From Sperchopsis tessellata (Eukaryota; Arthropoda; Insecta; Coleoptera; Hydrophilidae), in assembly GCA_033557685.1 (NCBI GenBank), contig JAWQRN010000271.1, forward strand, positions 1 to 32,481: a stretch of 32,481 bases of DNA, in the 5' to 3' direction. A program made the translations under genes and the position numbers. The notes beneath the pieces are model-generated. The model made no database searches. It saw only the letters and a list, made by a program, of their open reading frames with translations, and was not told the DNA's origin. Positions 13,161 to 21,145 of the stretch are shown one piece after another; within the stretch, counting starts at the first letter, position 1, and each line of letters starts with the position of its first letter.

Positions 13161-16100
13161 TTATAAATATTAAGTTCTATTCTTTTGTTTACCGGTTTTC
13201 CCTTTTTCATTAACATAGTAGCATTTAACTTATAGAATACAACAACATCAACAACACCAGAAGAGATAACAAAAGAACAGTGCGTAACACAAAAACTTTC
13301 AATAAACCTAAAACGTCTGAATAATACTTACACAAGTGTGGTGGATAAAACTGAAGAATCAAGTTCTGATGATAATAGCGACCAAGTTCCTGATTTTCCA
13401 CCACCAAATCCACCTTTAATGCTGAGGATAAATGCCAAAACTGTTCCGAGTGCACCTGGAGCTGATGGTATGTATTATCATTATAATCTTTTTTCTAATG
13501 AAATATTTTTTAACTTGTAATTACTTCTTATTAATCGGTAAGAATTTTTATAAGTATGAATGTTGTTTCCGGGTGGAAACCGTGTAGAGGCTCTGACAAG
13601 TGCCAACGTTTCGTCCACTGTTGTAAGGGACATTTTCAAGGCGAGTGATGTTACTTCAATAAATGAATTCACTGCACACCGTACGGCATTCTCTGTATCT
13701 TTGCTGTAATTATGACTATACTAATATAGGAACATATGCCAATTTTTAGGTTTATTATTTATTTAATTAATATAAAGACTATTTCATACAATCTTTTTCT
13801 TTTTCTACTTATTGTAAATATTTATCTATATTTTAGGCACCCGTTTGTTAGTAGGAGACGTAGTTTGGGGCAAAATCCTAGGCTTCCCATGGTGGCCAGG
13901 AAAAGTTCTCACGATCACAAATACAGATAACCAACCTCCACAAGCACATGTTGCATGGTATGGATCATGTACCTCATCACTTATGCAATGTGATCAGCTA
14001 AGTCCATATTTAGATAATTTTAAGGTAAGCAATTTTTATTTATGGAAAATAATAATATTTATTGGTCTATCAATACTGCAACACAATCTTATACACAAAA
14101 AAATCAAATAAATTAACAATAAAATTACAAAAAACAATCAAGGTAGACTACATTACCTTACAGATTCTCAACAAAGTATTTAATTCGAAGTTAAAATTTA
14201 AAAGTAAAGAATCAGTCTGTCATAAATATCAAAAAAGTCCACTAAAAAATACAAGCAATCTCTGGAGGTCCCTCTTCACAAATTGCTTAAATTTTTTCAA
14301 TGGTAGACACTTGTTGTGTTACAGGCAGAGCATTGTACATTTTGATTGCCGTAAGACGATCAGCAGTTTTTTGGAGTCTGTGAGAGTCCATTAATATTTT
14401 ATTCCTATTTCTTGTGTGGTAATTATGAATATCTGAGTAGATTGAATAATTATTGTATTTTTTATAAGTTTCCATAACATTTGCAAGACAAATCATTGAA
14501 TACCATATATGAACGTTGTATCTTTTGAATAATGTCACACAATGCTCCTTCCAAGTAGCCCGAGCAGCAGCTCTGACTGCCATCTTCTGCAGAACAAAAA
14601 AATCTGTAAATGACATTGCGCTGCAGATCGCCACGCAAGGATCCCGTAGAATGGAATAGAATTTGCCCTTTTTTCTTGCACCAAAACCCCATCACCACCA
14701 TGCACCACAAAAGAAGTGTCATCCGCGAATAAAAAAAACCCTTACACTAGCACTCTCTGGTATGTCATTTATCGCACTAAAAAAAAGCAGTGATAGACAA
14801 CTCTGCACTCAGACTTCCACCGAAGAATACTCTCTGAACACGACCCTGTAGACAAGATGTCATAAGGGTCAGGGCTCGGCCATGAAAATCGTAGTGTGTC
14901 AATTTGTCTAAGAGGATCTCATGGGACAAGCAGTCGAAGACTTTACTAAGGTCCAAGAAAATCCCATCTCAGAAATCTCCCAGGCCTTCTCCACCTCTTT
15001 CACAAACTCATTAAGGCATCCTTAATAGAACGATTCTTTGTAAAACCATACTGATCTCTGTACATGAAGCCTGCTTGGTCCAGATAGGAGACTATTTTCT
15101 TAAATAAAATTCTCTCAAAGGCCCTCGAAAGGCAAGGAAGCAAAGAGATAAGTCGATAGTTTGTTTTATTCATGGCATCACCATCCTTGAACACAGAAAT
15201 TATAGATAACTTCTTGTTCTTCTTTATCTTAAACGTGCTATACTAGTAATGGTGTTTTGGGACCATATTCAATACCAAAAAAAGTCTTTGGTCCAATTCA
15301 CTCCTCTCTCTGCAAATATCCTTGGTATCAGCCTTCCATCCCTTGTCAAAACTACACTATGACATTTCAAAGAATCTACTTCACGTAGTTCATCATCACC
15401 CATATTTATTTTCTATTGTATCTGTAGTATTGTAAATTAAACACTTATTTATTTACTTTATTTGTTTATTTACAATGAATAATCTATTTACAAATTGAGG
15501 TTGTATGCGAGCGAAGGTTGACGGCAGAATGGGCAATGCTTTATTCTGTTGCCAACCAACATACATAAAATAACAGTAGTTTAGTGCGGGAAATTCAATT
15601 ATGAAATACACTACATCTCCACCACAAAATTACGTCACATGTAGCGTCTTAGTTTAATAATTGTTCTATTTGAAAGTCTTAAGGAAACAGTGTCTTCAGA
15701 CTGTTGACCCACTTCGTTAGCATTCAATTCACTGTTTTCGGTTTCTTCACTGTTTTTGAGAGTATTGTTTTGAGCACTACGATTGTCACTTCTATTCCTA
15801 TTATTAATTCCTATATTGTCCCTATCGTTTACAATACTATCATTAATTACACATTCATTCGATGTATTACCTAGTTCATTGCCTTTGTATTCAAATATCT
15901 GGTCAACGTGTCTATTAATTTGTTTTACGAAGATATTTTTTTTGACCAAGTACCTCTTTGATCTGTGCCTTTATCCAAGTTTTTTTATTTAGATCTGTAT
16001 CATCCATAATATATACATCGTCCCCAACTTGAAATTCTTTAATGATTTTACCCTTATAATTTTTAATTTGATTTGAATTTTTCTTCCTGTATTCATCATT

Positions 16101-17628
16101 TGGTCTTATAGGTCTAATCTCATTCTTAAATTTCTTCCTAATAATAATTTTGCAGGGTCTCACTTGTCGTACAGTGCCTACCATTTCTATAACTAAGTAG
16201 TAATTTACTAACTGCTGCTTGAATTGATATGCTCTTGTCAGTGCTTAGGATTTAATAAATTGAGTATTGAATGTCCACCATATTCGTTTCAGGGTGATGA
16301 GGTGCAGATGTTATGTGTTTAATACCATTTAATTTACAGAAAGTTTTAAACGTTGATGACATAAACTGCGGGCCATTGTCGCTAATTACTACTTCTGGAA
16401 TACCAAATCTGGCAAAAGTCTCTCTTAACTTTTCTATCGTCATGTCTGTGGTTGTAGAGTATAGGGTAAAAATTTCAGGCCATTTGGAAAATGCATACAA
16501 AATGATTAAAAACATTTTACCCTTTACAGGTCCTAAAAAATCTACTTGTAACCTTTGATATGCATACTTTGGTCATAGCCATGGTGTTAATATAGTTTTC
16601 GATTGCTCTGGTCGTTTACAACAAACGACGCAATCCTGAGAGAATTTTTCATTGTCGTTAACAAGCTTTGGCCACCATATGTATGACCGGGCTACTGCTT
16701 TAATTTTTGATATGCCTTCATCAGCTGTATGCAGTTTTGAAAGAAGCTGGTACCTAAATTTAGGTGGAACTACCAATCTGTATCCCCATAATAATATACC
16801 CCGTTCTACGGACAACTCATGTTTTCGTTGTGTGTAATCAATAACATTTTTATTGTCAATTTTATCTGGCCACTCTCGCTCTTCGTAGCTTATCATGCAA
16901 CTGATAATTTGGTCTCATCTACTTTCCCTTTTTATTTGTACCGAATCTATTAACTTGCTATCTACTTCTACAAATTTTAAATATGTTCCCGTATCGCTAT
17001 AATTTTCCGGTTTATAAGATTCTTGCAGCCGCATAATTTTGACTTCCCTTGTAAAATTCAATTTTGTGTTGATACCCTGCTAAGTACGGTGCCCAACGTT
17101 GTAACCTACTGGATGCTAAAATTGGTATGCCCTTACGCTCTCCAAATAAAGCTGCAAGAGGTTTGTGGTCTGTTGCTAAAATGAATTCACAGCCAATTAA
17201 ATATTTAGAAAATTTTCTAGTCCCATAATATATAGCCAAAGCTTCGCGGTCTATATTGGAATAATTTCTTTCTGCAGGCATCTATTCCATAATCTTATTA
17301 TTTCGGGTATCAAGACCATTGGTCCAGAATCATACAATCAATATACAATGAATCAGATTAGAATTTATATTCCTTGGATACTGAATCAGGCTAATAATTT
17401 ATTTATATTGTTTTAATTATTACTTTCATTGTTTTGTATACACAGGTACGGTACAATAAAAAGAAAAGGGGGCCATACAAAGAAGCCATCAAACAAGCCA
17501 CAACGGAAGCCCGAGAGAATGCAGAAAATCGATTGAGGGATCAGATTGCGAGTTCTCCTGCACGTAGTATTATTACAGTGGTGCCACCTGCGTTAGCCTC
17601 TCCTAGAGAAATTGATGTTGTTTCATAG
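3706..17628 (+). CDS. PWWP2A: PWWP domain-containing protein 2A/2B-like chromatin reader, five-exon gene, 721 aa
   Basis: Coding exons are 3706-3857, 9966-11376, 13236-13467, 13837-14024 and 17446-17628. They sum to 2166 nt, which is 721 codons plus a TAG stop. Every junction is GT-AG and keeps frame: phase 2, phase 0, phase 1, phase 0. Visible in the protein: an N-terminal block ending LLDSTKR (about 20-51); the basic TVRLRPRQVLCSKCK block (110-124); a Ser/Gly run (169-190); a KISYGPQGEG block (377-386); a tandem S-P-R-Y array (446-485); a Lys/Arg/His-rich stretch (497-521); VPDFPPPNPP in exon 3; a PWWP domain with an exact PWWP at 616-619; and a C-terminus ending SPREIDVVS. These blocks in this order are characteristic of PWWP2A/PWWP2B. 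Known for the vertebrate family: nuclear proteins that bind H2A.Z nucleosomes, DNA and H3K36me3 and recruit an MTA1/HDAC NuRD subcomplex. The same role here is inferred. Introns are 6108, 1859, 369 and 3421 bp and full of transposon relics. Whether it is closer to 2A or 2B cannot be decided by eye. Confidence 0.93.
3858..4979. other. Start of intron 1, nothing assigned
   Basis: AT-rich intronic sequence after the donor at 3858. I see no open frame or recognisable repeat. Confidence 0.5.
4980..5760 (+). pseudogene. Jockey/CR1-type LINE reverse transcriptase relic, sense in intron 1
   Basis: The plus strand begins with GVL-stop-GSILGPLMFL, the conserved GVPQGSILGPLLF motif with CAG to TAG. It then reads NARDEIEI and ISNKLSLDREK (the thumb region), then EHLEGK. 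After a deletion comes GNTSARNIEHVFVLQKSV, and finally VVPQHRYS and NQLPMDVRQL near the end. This is the order of the RT C-terminal half and tail of Jockey/CR1-group non-LTR elements. It is 5'-truncated, frameshifted and missing the YADD segment. Confidence 0.8.
5761..6413. other. Intron 1 spacer
   Basis: AT-rich. TAGTGGTGGGCTAAATAGTTC at 6104-6124 resembles an hAT element end, but no convincing partner was found. Nothing else is assigned. Confidence 0.35.
6414..6444 (-). mobile_element. hAT-like transposon terminus with a perfect GC palindrome
   Basis: CGGCCCGCGGGCCG at 6414-6427 is a perfect 14-bp palindrome in otherwise AT-rich DNA. It is followed by TAGTTTACCCACCCTTG. Read on the minus strand this is CAAGGGTGGGTAAACTACGG then the palindrome. 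It closely resembles the widespread hAT terminal sequence that begins CAGGGGTNGGCAAACTACGG. The matching opposite end was not found, so it is probably a fragment. Confidence 0.55.
6851..7110 (+). repeat. Diverged tandem duplication of about 130 bp
   Basis: Two successive segments, about 6851-6985 and 6990-7110, share the same string of short blocks. These are CTATGAAG, then a GAGAT near the middle, then ATTTTGGA, then AATCAA with a GAAGTAGT end. Identity is low, roughly two thirds by eye. Origin unknown, perhaps a transposon untranslated region. Confidence 0.45.
7111..7749. other. Intron 1 spacer, nothing assigned
   Basis: T-rich and A-rich runs with no open frame of interest. Confidence 0.5.
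7750..8640 (-). pseudogene. Non-LTR retrotransposon (LINE) RT and tail relic, antisense in intron 1
   Basis: Reading the minus strand from 8610 downward gives ETIFKKGDNHDCRNCRGISL (RT block 1), GKIFSRILEARL, then EQCGFRRKCGTQDLIFARR and CFMDLEKAFD (the first catalytic aspartate block). The middle is missing. MRFLRKVGGK, VRHAQLRWLGRVEDGG and LAEGREGWRRMW then match the C-terminal tail of the same type of element. The order is right for a single element with the YADD part deleted. Stops and frameshifts break every block. It abuts the Penelope relic at about 8645. Confidence 0.8.
8650..9850 (-). pseudogene. Penelope-like element reverse transcriptase relic, antisense in intron 1
   Basis: Reading the minus strand from about 9830 downward: ELKAVRELKSN and FVTLPDKGNTT, the LPADKGNATV entry block of Penelope RTs; then YDSKILELL and VIEKLVMNVIKDLP; then MVSFNVEFLFTSIPVDDSI, matching the MVSFDVxSLFTNIP block with the catalytic Asp changed to Asn; then FGAAMGSLISLVIANIFMEE; then KFTMEI, RKFDD, FHSVYHNPTYTYRYLH. 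This order is diagnostic of Penelope-like elements. The YxDD box is lost and the GIY-YIG endonuclease end is cut off by the LINE at 8640. Frameshifted and inactive. Confidence 0.85.
9966..11376 (+). CDS. PWWP2A: PWWP2A-like exon 2 (residues 51-521, disordered and basic central part)
   Basis: The exon follows a pyrimidine-rich TTTCAG acceptor at 9960-9965 and ends at GGAGAA|GTATGT. It holds two thirds of the protein. The family-defining TVRLRPRQVLCSKCK block lies at 10141-10185. The reading continues open upstream of the Met at 10138 to the acceptor, which places that Met at residue 109 and not at the true start. Low-complexity Ser/Gly (10318-10383), acidic and Lys-rich stretches, the S-P-R-Y repeats (11149-11268) and the basic KMKHKKKHREDKERKHK tail follow. 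If the donor were not used the frame would run only seven more codons to TGA at 11395. The large antisense open frame over this exon (10883-10080) is a shadow of its codon bias. Confidence 0.92.
11377..11699. other. Start of intron 2, nothing assigned
   Basis: Intronic sequence after the exon 2 donor with no recognised element. Confidence 0.5.
11700..12080 (+). pseudogene. Jockey/CR1-type LINE 3' coding relic, sense in intron 2
   Basis: The plus strand reads DSLVLSHISFQNVFYISSLD then SNLSRIQKVQNSSLHFIFGR, followed by SHSHIYLTLKL. The LxRIQKVQNxxLRFIxGxR block is a typical motif in the C-terminal part of CR1/Jockey-group RT proteins. Only the last part of the element is present, and no poly(A) tail is evident. 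Confidence 0.6.
12140..12900 (-). pseudogene. Mariner-superfamily DDE transposase relic, antisense in intron 2
   Basis: Reading the minus strand: VEALLEV then SDPSIST, a GIS helix remnant, then LKMFPYKIQMVQELLLPE, ILSEQAKL, SRCIVWCSVMADN, MGLYRAMIDNFLRPA. Next is IWFQKDGATAHITKATMELL with the second catalytic Asp, and WPPFSPDFTAPDFFLWGY, where the last acid is Asp. This is the layout of insect Tc1/mariner DDE_3 transposases. 12558-12250 is still open for 102 codons, so the relic is only moderately old, but the N-terminal part is broken by stops. Terminal inverted repeats were not identified. Confidence 0.85.
13125..13155. repeat. (AT)n microsatellite
   Basis: Uninterrupted alternating AT of about 31 bp in intron 2, 80 bp before exon 3. 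Confidence 0.95.
13236..13467 (+). CDS. PWWP2A: PWWP2A-like exon 3 (residues 522-599)
   Basis: The acceptor is AACTTATAG at 13227-13235 and the donor GATG|GTATGT follows 13467. The exon adds 77 codons plus one base. It carries an acidic DKTEESSSDDNSD stretch followed by VPDFPPPNPPLMLRIN, a proline-rich block conserved in PWWP2 proteins immediately before the PWWP domain. The last base G joins GC of exon 4 to give Gly599. Confidence 0.88.
13555..13685 (-). repeat. Penelope-type terminal repeat with hammerhead-like core, copy c (intron 3)
   Basis: Reading the minus strand: GTGCAGTGAATTCAT, TTGAAGTAACATCACTCGCC, then TTGAAAATGTCCC, ACAACAGTGGACGAAACGTT, GGCACTTGTCAGAGCCTCTA, and a hairpin-forming GGTTTCCACCCGGAAACA. 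The same string, with changes, recurs at 27905-28007 (minus), 28018-28100 (plus) and in part at 21075-21145 (plus). GTCC and GGAC can pair as a 4-bp stem before GAAAC, as in stem II of a hammerhead ribozyme. Confidence 0.7.
13837..14024 (+). CDS. PWWP2A: PWWP2A-like exon 4 (PWWP domain core, residues 599-661)
   Basis: The exon follows TATATTTTAG and ends at TTTAAG|GTAAGC. It encodes GDVVWGKILGFPWWPGKVL followed by VAWYGSCTSSLMQCDQLSPYL. This is the five-stranded barrel core of a PWWP domain: the exact PWWP tetrapeptide is at residues 616-619. The aromatic cage that reads methylated lysine is built from positions such as W609, W618 and W/Y in the AWYG strand, and these are present. The exon ends in phase 0 at K661. 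Confidence 0.93.
14229..15240 (-). pseudogene. Jockey/CR1-type LINE RT relic, antisense in intron 4
   Basis: Minus strand from 15200 downward: FKDGDAMNKTNYRLISLLP, AFERILFKKIVSYLDQAGF, DQYGFTKNRSIKDALMSL; then in another frame IFLDLSKVFDCLSHEILLDK and LTHYDFHGRA; then INDIPESASV and VFLFADDTSF with the catalytic FADD at about 14715-14726; then FVLQKMAVRAAARATWKEHC, HNYHTRNRN, KMYNALPVTQQ and KQFVKRDLQ, ending at TGA 14231-14229. Most RT blocks are present and in order, but the GVPQGS block and part of the thumb are deleted. Several frameshifts make it inactive. 14634-14287 keeps 115 open codons. Confidence 0.88.
15423..15615 (-). repeat. 3' LTR of the gypsy relic (193 bp)
   Basis: On the minus strand the LTR starts TGTAGT at 15615 and ends ACTACA at 15423, a perfect 6-bp inverted terminal repeat with TG...CA ends. 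A short purine-rich GTGGTGGAGA lies directly before it (15625-15616), as a polypurine tract should. The sequence contains AATAAA-like hexamers. The 5' LTR is missing, so identity between LTRs cannot date the insertion. Confidence 0.7.
15423..17290 (-). mobile_element. 5'-truncated Ty3/gypsy LTR retrotransposon, antisense in intron 4
   Basis: On the minus strand, RNase H comes first (17281-17012: AERNYSNIDREALAIYYG, ATDHKPLAALFG). The integrase zinc-binding part follows (16896-16573: LLSKLHTADEGISKIKA, YIWWPKL, DCVVC), then the integrase core (16558-16252: AFSKWPEIFTL, VVISDNGPQF, SAPHHPETN). The C-terminal integrase tail (about 16210-15650) includes VGDDVYIMDD. The element is cut between RT and RNase H, so gag, protease, RT and the 5' LTR are absent. 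In the integrase core the first catalytic Asp (usually D in VDAFSKWPE) reads Tyr, and the final acidic block is degraded. Frames are broken between blocks. It is a defective fragment; described only, not restored. Confidence 0.9.
17446..17628 (+). CDS. PWWP2A: PWWP2A-like exon 5 (C-terminus, residues 662-721, stop)
   Basis: The acceptor TATACACAG ends at 17445. The exon encodes VRYNKKKRGPYKEAIKQA, the helical end of the PWWP domain, then a short linker and the terminal SPREIDVVS before TAG at 17626-17628. Both the YNKKKRGPYKEA block and the SPREID end are hallmarks of PWWP2A/B. The exon sits 155 bp beyond the truncated end of the gypsy relic in intron 4. Confidence 0.92.
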   Translation, partial: VRYNKKKRGPYKEAIKQATTEARENAENRLRDQIASSPARSIITVVPPALASPREIDVVS

Positions 17629-18640
17629 GGAATTGGTATTCTTTATAGGGTAATAAAAATGAATCATTTTATATGGTTTCTTATAGTACGCTAACATAGT
17701 CGTCACTCACAGTGAAGTTAAAAGAAAAATGTCAATCTGTTTACAGACCTAATTGTTAAAGCTAAAATCTGTGAAAAAAGAATTAATTGGAAAAGAAATT
17801 TTTTTGTTTTTTTGTTTTATGAGGGTAAGAGGCAGACAAATCCTCGGTATGATGGTACAGTGAATCACAATAGCTTTAAAAATGTAGCAACTGGCTAAAT
17901 TGTTTTTTCTAAATATCATAAACAAAATTGAAAATAAATGCCTCTTACAAGAGTACAATTTTGTATGTTAGAACCGATGTTTTTATTCTGACATTTACTT
18001 TTTCCTTGATTGTGTGATATTCGATGTGTGTGTAGCTGTCCGGAAAAAAACTATACAGGTGTTTTTATAAAACAAACAATTTACTAGGTTAATTGTCTGT
18101 AGTGTTTGATAAAAATATGAAAAAAATATATATTCAGAAGAAATGCTTTAATCTGACTTACTGTTTGATGTAAAAATTGATATTTTTACCATCGGTAAAA
18201 AATTGTATGTACATTTAATAAGGAGTAGTAAGAAAGAAATTTGTTATGTTGTTTTTATAAGATGATTTTTTTATTTTACTTTCTAGTTTTACGAAATATT
18301 GAAGTAGGGTATCTTGGGGAACACTAATCAGCTGTCGCAAACATTTTAGGAAAATATACTTGGATGTTGTATAGAAAATATTACTTCATAAACACGGTAT
18401 TTGGAATTGACCGGTAAATTTAGTTATATCAATCACCTGTTTTGTTTTTATTGCTTTATATAATTCAATCATTTTCAACATGTTGAAATGTAATACCGTA
18501 AAATCGCAAAGCCTTAAAATATGTCTTTTGCTTTAAGTTTCATTTGTAAAACTAAACGTGTTCATCACATGATGTTGTCCACTCCAATACTCAATAAAAT
18601 AAGACATGTTTTACATACACTGAGAAGTTTGAAATAAATT
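17629..18640 (+). other. 3' UTR and poly(A) signals of the PWWP2A-like gene
   Basis: No ORF of interest follows the stop codon. AATAAA hexamers occur at 17652-17657, 17933-17938 and 18593-18598, so short and long 3' UTRs are possible. Which one is used cannot be read from the sequence. Confidence 0.5.
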
Positions 18641-21070
18641 TAGTATTAATGTAGATACAGATATTTCAGAAAAACCATCAGTCACTTGGAATTTATTTTC
18701 ATAAAAGCAAAATTTTTAGAAACAATTCAAAACTTTTTTTTCTGGCAAGCAGTGACATCGTGCAGATTTTTTTTTATTTTTCTCAACATTGTTCAAAAAG
18801 TCGATTGGATTGGCTTGCTATTGCAGTAGATTGGTACCGCAATTTGTTTTAAATCCCACAGAAATAATCATTGAACTCCATTGTTGATGGTAACCTGGCT
18901 GTTGGGGTATGATCTACTTGTCTTCGTCAATCAGTTTCTTGATTACCCGTTTTAAAATAATCGTGGATTAAATTAAGTGATTCTTTAACTTTCTTTAATT
19001 CTAGTGAAATGATTTTTGATTTCTGCCGAACTGGAGTTACGCTTGCAGTAAAACTTGTCTCAAAATATCTTAAAAAGCAGATCTGAAAAAAATTTAAAAT
19101 GATATGATCCTCGGAATAAAAAGCTCTACGAAAAGCAAGCCAATCCCCAAAAAAATTAATTCTCAGAAAAGTCTGTTTTGTGTAATGGATTCTCCTTATG
19201 AAACACAAGAGGACAGCTGCTACTATGGCGGTCCCTCATATGTTCCAAGCTTTTTTTTCACTATTACAGTGTTTTTGTGATATCAAAGTAATGTTTACTG
19301 CAGTATAAATTATAGAAAACTATACAAAACACAAGCAACCTTTTTTCAGTGAATAACTTAAGATCGAACATTTAAACTTCTTTGCTGAAGTTAGGCGCTA
19401 AAAGAAGTAGAAGATAAATTACATACTTATACCTGGGTACGCTTTCTGTCAACATAACCTATCATCCTTAAAATCTCTGATCTTTGCTTTTTACAGAAGT
19501 TCACATGTGCCAATATTTCCTAATTTCAAACAACTCTTATTCGAATGAAAAGTGTATGTATATAAAGATTGAAATTTTTTCCATAACTGTCAAATCTTTA
19601 TTTCACTACCTACTGGGATACTTAAATATGGAAGTAACAACCAATAGAGATATTTTTGTTAATATTAAGCAATACATTTCTAAAAATGCTGTTTATCCAA
19701 TGGATTCAATTATTACAGAGTCATCCCTTTAAAAAAATTATCGATGACATCACTGCTTATTTAAAAAAAAAGTTGAAATTTGATATTTTTCTGAAACATA
19801 AAATTTTAAAAAATTTATTCAACGTGGCCAAAGGTTTCCTCAAATTTACACTATAAAAAACTACCATCTACATTTTTTATCATAAGGCATGATTTTGGTT
19901 GAATCAATTATAAAACCAATTAATAACAGTAAACATCTAACGGAGACTTATTTTAATTTTCATTTCGTCTTAGTTTTAAAATAATTTTAGTATTATATGT
20001 ATATCGGAGTATATACTATATTATTTTTTTTTTCAGTGGAGGGATTATTACTTTTAAAGAAAGAATTTTAATGACTTGAAGTTTAAAATAAGATTTTTAT
20101 TAAAAGGTCAATATAAAGTTTTTTGAGTTTTTCTAAAGGTTATTATATTTGAAAACAAATGATGTATCAATTTCTTATGGCTAAGGTGAAAGTGTGTTGC
20201 CTTTTTGCATTATTGGCTGAATATGATCTTACCACAACTAAGATAGGTGACCTTCTTCACTATAAAGGGTCTCAATCATGCGGGAATGGGAGTTTACCTT
20301 AAAGCAAACTATCCAGAGTTTCTTTTTCAAATTCAAGTTTTTTGATACATTTTCTTGTATGTTTCTTTCTCTTATTTTATTGTTTGCTTCCATTAATACA
20401 GGGTGATTCGCAAATATGAGCAGATATTTTAGCACTGGATTGAGCTTTTACTAAAATAAAAGTTCCTTTGAAATTTTGTTCTATCTTTAATAGTAAGGTC
20501 ACAAATAATAAATAATGTTTGATAAAATATTGTCCGAACTATCGAGGACCACATGGCTGTTTCAAGTACGTCATTATGACAGTCATAAAACCTATTGACG
20601 AAATTACATAGCGTGAAATTTCTCCACATAAAATCCACTTATTGTAGCTTACATTAGGGCAATCTGTCACAATAGTTTAAAATTCGTATTTGGTTACATC
20701 TCTCCAATTCCTGTATTCCTTTTGATTTTTGAATTTTTCCAAATTTGCCTGTGGTATCGATTTGTTTCTTCTATCACCATTTCATATAAATCGTCCCAAA
20801 TAAACAAACTTACACTGCCTTAGTTTTTGGGAAAAATTTCATACCTACACGGATCTATAGCTGATGGATTGTCGATTTCAGACTATTCTTCGAATATTTC
20901 TGACAATAGTGTTTTAATATTAAAAATGGAATAAATTTTTATTTCATTTCAGCAAACACTTATCTGCTTACAATTTACTTACATTACTTCGTTTGTATCC
21001 ATTTTCGTATTGCAATTGTAGAATTACTGTATATTTTAGGTCAAAAAACCAGAACTGTTTGCTTGGAACA
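18641..21070. other. Intergenic AT-rich DNA, no gene recognised
   Basis: Chance ORFs only, the longest 93 codons at 19208-18927 (minus), with no family I recognise. ACAGGGTGATTCGCAAATAT at 20400-20419 resembles the ends of some insect transposons, but no second end was found. Confidence 0.45.
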
Positions 21071-21074
21071 TAAA

Positions 21075-21145
21075 CAACTTTCAAACCATAAACGTTGGCA
21101 CTTTTCCGAGCCACTAGATGGTTTTCACCCAGAAACAACTATCCT
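21075..21145 (+). repeat. Penelope-type terminal repeat, copy f (degenerate)
   Basis: AAACGTTGGCACTTTTCCGA, then GCCACTAGATGG and TTTTCACCCAGAAACAACTA match the 3' half of copy c at 13555-13685 read in the same sense. The GACGAAACG core has decayed to CATAAACG. Confidence 0.6.

Noticed and set aside
18927..19208. 93-codon minus-strand ORF
   Set aside because: No recognisable family, AT-rich composition, no supporting splice or start context; kept only as unassigned.
20400..20440. ACAGGGTGATTCGC-type transposon end
   Set aside because: Only one end seen and no coding remnant; the family is uncertain.
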